64,000 nucleotides of DNA from Chaetoceros tenuissimus. Taxonomy: Eukaryota > Bacillariophyta > Thalassiosirophyceae > Chaetocerotales > Chaetocerotaceae. Location of the stretch: assembly GCA_021927905.1 (NCBI GenBank), contig BLLK01000022.1:3348001-3412000 (forward strand), in the 5' to 3' direction. Position numbers and translations under genes: made by a program. Below the pieces are notes generated by a model. It searched no databases and had not been told where the DNA came from. It worked only from the letters and a program-made list of their open reading frames with translations. Position 1 is the stretch's first letter; each line of letters starts with the position of its first letter. This document shows, in pieces, positions 63,952-64,000 of the stretch.

Positions 63952-64000
63952 CTGTAGATGTGTAGATAAAAGAAGAGAGACATTATGACATTGTTCAAGA

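Larger units (their letters stand above)
54454..64000. repeat. Unit 2 of the ~5.49-kb tandem duplication, with insertion, running off the window
   Basis: Matches unit 1 from 48961 on, with two large differences: 1.8 kb of bestrophin gene (54686-56471) absent from unit 1, and the 3,567-bp recombinase element at 58678-62244. Alignment continues to the right edge, opposite about 53115 in unit 1. Confidence 0.9.

Noticed and set aside
1..64000. tRNA, rRNA or spliceosomal RNA genes
   Set aside because: I looked by eye for tRNA B-box patterns and snRNA core motifs on both strands and found none convincing; a covariance-model scan would be needed to exclude them.

Overview
The window looks like nuclear DNA of a diatom, probably a centric one; I cannot name the species. 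The signs are: AT-rich DNA, short GT..AG introns of about 70-160 bp, presequences with an ASA-W type plastid motif followed by a twin-arginine thylakoid signal (48305..48862), RING proteins with helicase-associated (HA) repeats, a Copia-type reverse transcriptase, and many genes that I can only place as stramenopile or diatom families.

Layout. 1..9300 is a head-to-tail cluster of three RING-finger/HA-repeat genes on the minus strand; the one nearest the left edge is fused in frame to a truncated Copia retroelement. 9.4..24.4 kb holds mostly lineage-specific genes: a frameshifted secreted protein, a two-repeat acidic protein, a protein whose C-terminal half carries the motif set of edema-factor/CyaA/ExoY-type (class II) adenylyl cyclases, a 164-bp tandem repeat array just upstream of it, two unknown genes sharing an upstream region, a FemAB-like acyltransferase, a broken amidohydrolase and a secreted Cys-rich protein. 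The last two share a C-terminal hydrophobic tail module, apparently through a local duplication. 24.4..26.4 kb is gene-free and is bounded by 44-bp inverted repeats.

26.4..48.9 kb is the ordinary part: a choline-transporter-like protein (three exons), a class C GPCR-like receptor with a substrate-binding-protein-type ectodomain (four exons), a lipocalin-like protein, the PC4/SUB1 coactivator, an ER cyclophilin, a large protist protein with RNA-polymerase-II-CTD-like heptads, a GT25-like glycosyltransferase, S-formylglutathione hydrolase, a damaged VWD-domain protein and a lumenal DUF1499 protein. 41.3..44.5 kb is a 3.3-kb gene desert.

48.96 kb to the right edge is a direct tandem duplication with a period of about 5.49 kb. 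Each unit has a bestrophin-like channel gene (complete but frameshifted in unit 2, only its last exon in unit 1), a magnesium-dependent phosphatase-1 (MDP-1) gene (192 aa, two residues different) and two small KIX-domain genes. In unit 2 the first KIX gene is split by a 3,567-bp insertion that carries one tyrosine-recombinase gene (Crypton-like). The unit 1 copy gives the unoccupied site, so the ends can be read to within one base.

At least nine reading-frame breaks are scattered over otherwise recognisable genes. Some may be pseudogenes and some assembly errors; they are flagged one by one. All intron calls are by eye from splice signals and reading-frame continuity, without transcript data.
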